The notes below the pieces were generated by a model, which worked only from the letters and a program-made list of their open reading frames with translations, had not been told where the DNA came from and ran no database searches. 15,197 bases of DNA from JBAYJY01 sp041664945 (GTDB lineage: Bacteria; UBP15; UBA6099). This document shows, piece by piece, positions 12,209-15,197 of the stretch. The position numbers and the translations under genes are program-made. Position 1 is the stretch's first letter, and every line of letters begins with the position of its first letter. The stretch covers positions 1-15,197 of the forward strand of contig JBAYJY010000105.1 of the NCBI GenBank assembly GCA_041664945.1. The letters run 5' to 3'.

Positions 12209-15197
12209 TTAGTCCTTAAAATCCACGGCCCGGATGAGTTCGAGGGTGCGATTCTTGTCGCGCATCAGGCGGACGAGCGCATCGTCCACGATGTCGCCGG
12301 CGCAGGCGAGGGTTTCGCCGTCGGCGTCGGTGATTTCCTTGTTGATGCGCTTGCCGAGCAGATATGCGAATCGTTTGATCTGCGGGTCAGCGCCGTCGCG
12401 ATGCGATGAGGGAGCCTGCGGCGCCGTTTTGCCGGTCAGCTTCATAGGCGATTCGGATTTCTGGCCGCTGAACAGGTTGCTGATCAGCCCGCCGCCTGAG
12501 AACAGGTTCTCGAAGTCCAGCCTCGTGCCGCGGCTGAGGACTTTCTCCAGATTGTGTATGATGGACTGGACGCCTTCCTCGTAATAGCGGTCGCGCTGGT
12601 CCAGCCGCGTTTCGACGCGGGAGGCGAAATCGTCCACGACATCGCCGAGCCGCTCTTCCACGCGGTCGCGCAGATCCTCTATGTCCTTCACGCCGGCGAA
12701 GCCTTCGCGGCCCGCTTCGATTCCCGTGACAAGATGCATCTTCAAATCGGCTGCGTATTCGCCGAGCATTCTCTTTATGTCGTCTCTCGTGTGGCCGAGC
12801 GCGCCGCCGACCGAATCAAGCTCGGTCTTCGTCTGCGCCGCCGCCGCTTTGAACTCTTCGATCGCTTCCCTGAGCGCTTCGCTCGCTTTGTCCGCTGTCG
12901 CTATTCTTAGCTCAGGAATCATTTCCTGAATCCACTCGCGCACGATCATGATATCCTCTGGCTTGAGGGTCGATCCGGAGAAAGACCTAACCTCGTCGAG
13001 AATCGTTTTCCTGATCTGGTCCAGTTCTCCTTCTGTCGAGGCGTGCAGTTCGCGGATTTCGATGAGTTTGTTGTCGAGTTTGCGGAACAGCTCCTGAACG
13101 GCGTTGTTGGTTTGCGTTGTCGAGTCCACGCCTTGGGCGAGCTTTGTTTCGAGCGTTTCGACGATCGCGCTCTGCGAGCGGTCGACGCGTTTGAAAAGCT
13201 CTTCGACATGAGGAATAAGCGAGTTCGCAGCGCCCGCCGCCGCTTCCGCGCTTTCGACAACCTTGGCTTCGAGCTTGTTGACGATCTCATTCTGTTGCAG
13301 ACCGAGCTGATTTTTAAGCGCTTCGATGTGCGGGATAAGCGAGTTAGCCGCGTTTTCGGCTGTTTCGGCGCTTTGAATGAACTTGGTTTCGAGTTTGCCG
13401 AATATCTCGTTCTGCTGCAGGCCGAGTTGATTCTTCAGTTCTTCAATATGCGGGATGAGCGAGCTTGCCGCGCCTGCGGCCGCTTCCGCGCTTTCCGTCA
13501 CTTTGGCTTCAAGCTTGCCGATCACTTCGTTTTGTGTCTGTTCGAGTCGTTTCTTAAGCTCTTCGATTTGCGGAATGATCGAATTGACGGTTGTGTACGC
13601 CGCCGCCGCGCTGTCCACCGCTTTCAATTCGAATGCGCTGGAAATTTCAGACTGCGCGCGGTCGATTCTATTGAAAAGCTCGTCGAGCCGGGGCGAGAGC
13701 GAGTTTGCCGCCTCAGTCGAAGCTCCGGAAATTTCAATCAGTTTTGAGTCGAGCGATCCTGCGAGCTCGTTTTGAATGCCCGCGATGCGGCCGGAGAGTT
13801 CGTCGATCTTCGCCGCGACAAAATCCGGTTTCGCAGCGCTCTGCGCGTCTGCGCCGATTCTGTCGAGCGTGTCGCGGACGCCTCCGAACAGCGAAAACAC
13901 CTCGTGGAGTTTTTCGCGAAACTCGTCCGTCTGCGCCTGCTGCCGGCTGATCAGCTCGGAAATGTTCGATTTAAGATTATTTTCCACAACGCCGAGTTTG
14001 CTGTTCAACAGATTTTCGAGCGGCGCTGTTTCGGCGAGCGCCTGCCTGAACGGCTCCAACCGGCTGTTCAACGCATCGAGGTAACGTTTTTCAGCGGCTG
14101 ATTCGCGCGTCATATTGCTTTCGTTCAGTTCGACGGAGAGCTGTGTTGCGAACTGGTCCCGGAAATCCTCAATGAATCCCTGAATGGAGTTTTCGAGTTT
14201 GCCGTAGTCCGGCGCAGGCGGCGCAACGAAAGCCGTCTGGGCGCTGTCCAATCCTTTGCTGAAGATTTTCGTGATCCGTTCGAGTTCAGAGGCGAACGAC
14301 TTCTGAAGTCCGTTCATCGCTTCTTCGACTTCCGGGCCGTTGCTTGTGATCTGTTTCCTGATTTCGGTCATCCCGCGTTCGAGTTCGACCATGTAAATCT
14401 TGTGCAGGGCGCCGCTGCGTTCTTCGAGCAGGCTATTGTAGTCGCCGAACTGTTTTCGGATGTCGTCGCGAGACGGTATTTTGCCTGCGAGCGATTCCAT
14501 CGTAGCCGAAAGATCGCCGACGGCGGAGCGGATCGGCTCGACCGACGGGAGCGGAATGTTTGCGACCCGTTCTGCGAGCGCGGCGATTTGCGCGTTTATT
14601 CTATTTTCGATAGCGGAAATATTTTCGTTCAGCGGAGCCAGATCGGGCGGGGCGACATTCACCTCCGGCGCGGCCTGTGATGCGGCAGACCCGGCGATAT
14701 AGATTATAGCTTCCTTCAACTGCCCGATTTCCGATTTGAGTTCGTCCAACGGGCCGGAGACATATTGCTTGATTTTTTCCTCGATGATCAATTCTATCGG
14801 ATTCGCGGCGCCCGCCTCTTCCGACTCATCATCATCGCTGTCCGCGCTCATGATGCCGGCGAGTTCTTTTTTTAACTCCGTCAACGACGTCGAAACATCC
14901 AGCGCGTTCAGGCGACCGACGAGTATCCGCGTCATTTCCATGAAAGATTCGTGGAGAATATCCTTCAGGTCGGAAGGCGTTTCGTCATATTTCGGGGCCT
15001 GTTGCTGAGGCGGAGGCGGCGCGGGTTGCTGAGAAGCTTCGGCCTTTTCGGGCTGCGGCGACTCATGCGCGGCAATCCCGGTCGAATCGGAATCAGACGC
15101 CGGCTCGTGGCCTGCCGGAGCCGCTTCCTGTTTCAGAGATGGTGGCGGGGCCGGTTCGGCGGATTTATCCGGAGCCGGTTTCCCGGCCGGGGCCGCC
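12209..15197 (-). CDS. Large acidic coiled-coil repeat protein (5' partial)
   Basis: The - strand frame is open past the first ATG (14941) to the window edge, giving 995 visible residues. The true start lies outside. The first 60-70 visible residues are rich in Pro, Ala, Gln and Glu (QQPAPPPPQQQAP), like a flexible linker after an upstream domain. The rest is long, acidic and mostly helical, with repeated patterns such as LDELFNRIDRAQSEI and IEELKNQLGLQQNEI that suggest an extended coiled coil. In the middle are six head-to-tail 40-residue repeats. A glycine-rich break (LFSGGGLISNLFSG) separates the helices from a C-terminal tail of about 85 residues ending in AVDFKD. No membrane segment, enzyme motif or nucleotide-binding site is visible. 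A structural or scaffold role is likely from composition; I do not recognise the family. It converges on yqeY. Confidence 0.8.
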   Translation of the reverse strand, partial: AAPAGKPAPDKSAEPAPPPSLKQEAAPAGHEPASDSDSTGIAAHESPQPEKAEASQQPAPPPPQQQAPKYDETPSDLKDILHESFMEMTRILVGRLNALDVSTSLTELKKELAGIMSADSDDDESEEAGAANPIELIIEEKIKQYVSGPLDELKSEIGQLKEAIIYIAGSAASQAAPEVNVAPPDLAPLNENISAIENRINAQIAALAERVANIPLPSVEPIRSAVGDLSATMESLAGKIPSRDDIRKQFGDYNSLLEERSGALHKIYMVELERGMTEIRKQITSNGPEVEEAMNGLQKSFASELERITKIFSKGLDSAQTAFVAPPAPDYGKLENSIQGFIEDFRDQFATQLSVELNESNMTRESAAEKRYLDALNSRLEPFRQALAETAPLENLLNSKLGVVENNLKSNISELISRQQAQTDEFREKLHEVFSLFGGVRDTLDRIGADAQSAAKPDFVAAKIDELSGRIAGIQNELAGSLDSKLIEISGASTEAANSLSPRLDELFNRIDRAQSEISSAFELKAVDSAAAAYTTVNSIIPQIEELKKRLEQTQNEVIGKLEAKVTESAEAAAGAASSLIPHIEELKNQLGLQQNEIFGKLETKFIQSAETAENAANSLIPHIEALKNQLGLQQNEIVNKLEAKVVESAEAAAGAANSLIPHVEELFKRVDRSQSAIVETLETKLAQGVDSTTQTNNAVQELFRKLDNKLIEIRELHASTEGELDQIRKTILDEVRSFSGSTLKPEDIMIVREWIQEMIPELRIATADKASEALREAIEEFKAAAAQTKTELDSVGGALGHTRDDIKRMLGEYAADLKMHLVTGIEAGREGFAGVKDIEDLRDRVEERLGDVVDDFASRVETRLDQRDRYYEEGVQSIIHNLEKVLSRGTRLDFENLFSGGGLISNLFSGQKSESPMKLTGKTAPQAPSSHRDGADPQIKRFAYLLGKRINKEITDADGETLACAGDIVDDALVRLMRDKNRTLELIRAVDFKD
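13103..13822 (-). repeat. Six tandem 120-bp (40-residue) coding repeats
   Basis: On the - strand the repeat units begin at 13822, 13702, 13582, 13462, 13342 and 13222, exactly 120 bases apart with no indels. The best conserved start reads SLIPHIEELKNQLGLQQNEI, followed by a KLE-K segment and an Ala-rich AEAAAGAAN end. Units at 13462 and 13342 share about 30 of 40 residues; the outer units are more diverged, keeping the DEL/EEL core, the Gln-x-x-(Ile/Leu/Val) position and the final Asn. Confidence 0.85.

Noticed and set aside
13043..13747. A 234-codon + strand frame opposite the coiled-coil repeats
   Set aside because: Its own 40-residue periodicity simply mirrors the repeats on the other strand. 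Phe/Arg/Leu-rich composition and no start signal make it unlikely to be real.
13103..13822. CRISPR-like or satellite repeat array
   Set aside because: The regular 120-base spacing is in-frame coding repetition with diverged sequence, without identical direct repeats separated by unique spacers.

Overview
The window is about 15.2 kb of bacterial chromosome with nine protein-coding genes. Eight lie on the + strand and one large gene lies on the - strand at the right end. Both edges cut through a gene. No rRNA, tRNA, CRISPR array, transposase or phage gene was recognised. The lipoprotein-type signal peptide, PAS/HAMP membrane sensor, sigma70-like promoters and beta-propeller/TPR proteins fit a Gram-negative-like, didermic bacterium of moderate GC content. 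Many proteins match their families only at key motifs, which suggests a poorly sampled, perhaps uncultured lineage. The sequence does not allow a firm taxonomic call.

Left block (2-4095): a 5'-truncated neutral/alkaline ceramidase-family amidase, an Ntn-type cysteine hydrolase of the C45/acyltransferase type with a C-terminal TPR tail, and a DUF2804 protein. They share one strand, with gaps of 103 and 22 bases and good ribosome binding sites. Both enzymes belong to families that cut or transfer N-acyl (amide-linked fatty acyl) groups, so the block may handle an N-acyl lipid or similar amide. That substrate is an inference.

Second block (about 4184-8891): a probable lipoprotein with many regulator-propeller-like blades and a TPR tail. 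Two bases after its stop comes a two-TM sensor with HAMP, two PAS-like domains and a C-terminal receiver domain, but no histidine-kinase core. The receiver itself is degenerate. Together they look like a split or decayed hybrid sensory system.

Third block (8929-9896): a single-gene unit for a short-chain dehydrogenase, with a strong sigma70-type promoter in front and a clean intrinsic terminator behind. Then come a small multi-pass membrane protein with an HExxH motif, a cytosolic glycerophosphodiester phosphodiesterase with its own candidate promoter, and a GatB/YqeY protein.

Right end (12209-15197): a very long, acidic coiled-coil-like protein on the - strand, converging with yqeY. It contains six head-to-tail 40-residue repeats and a Pro/Ala-rich N-terminal linker that runs off the window. 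The convergent gap holds a perfect 20-bp palindrome, GGGCGCAGCATGCTGCGCCC. Another likely mobile or extragenic repeat lies at 10751-10771.
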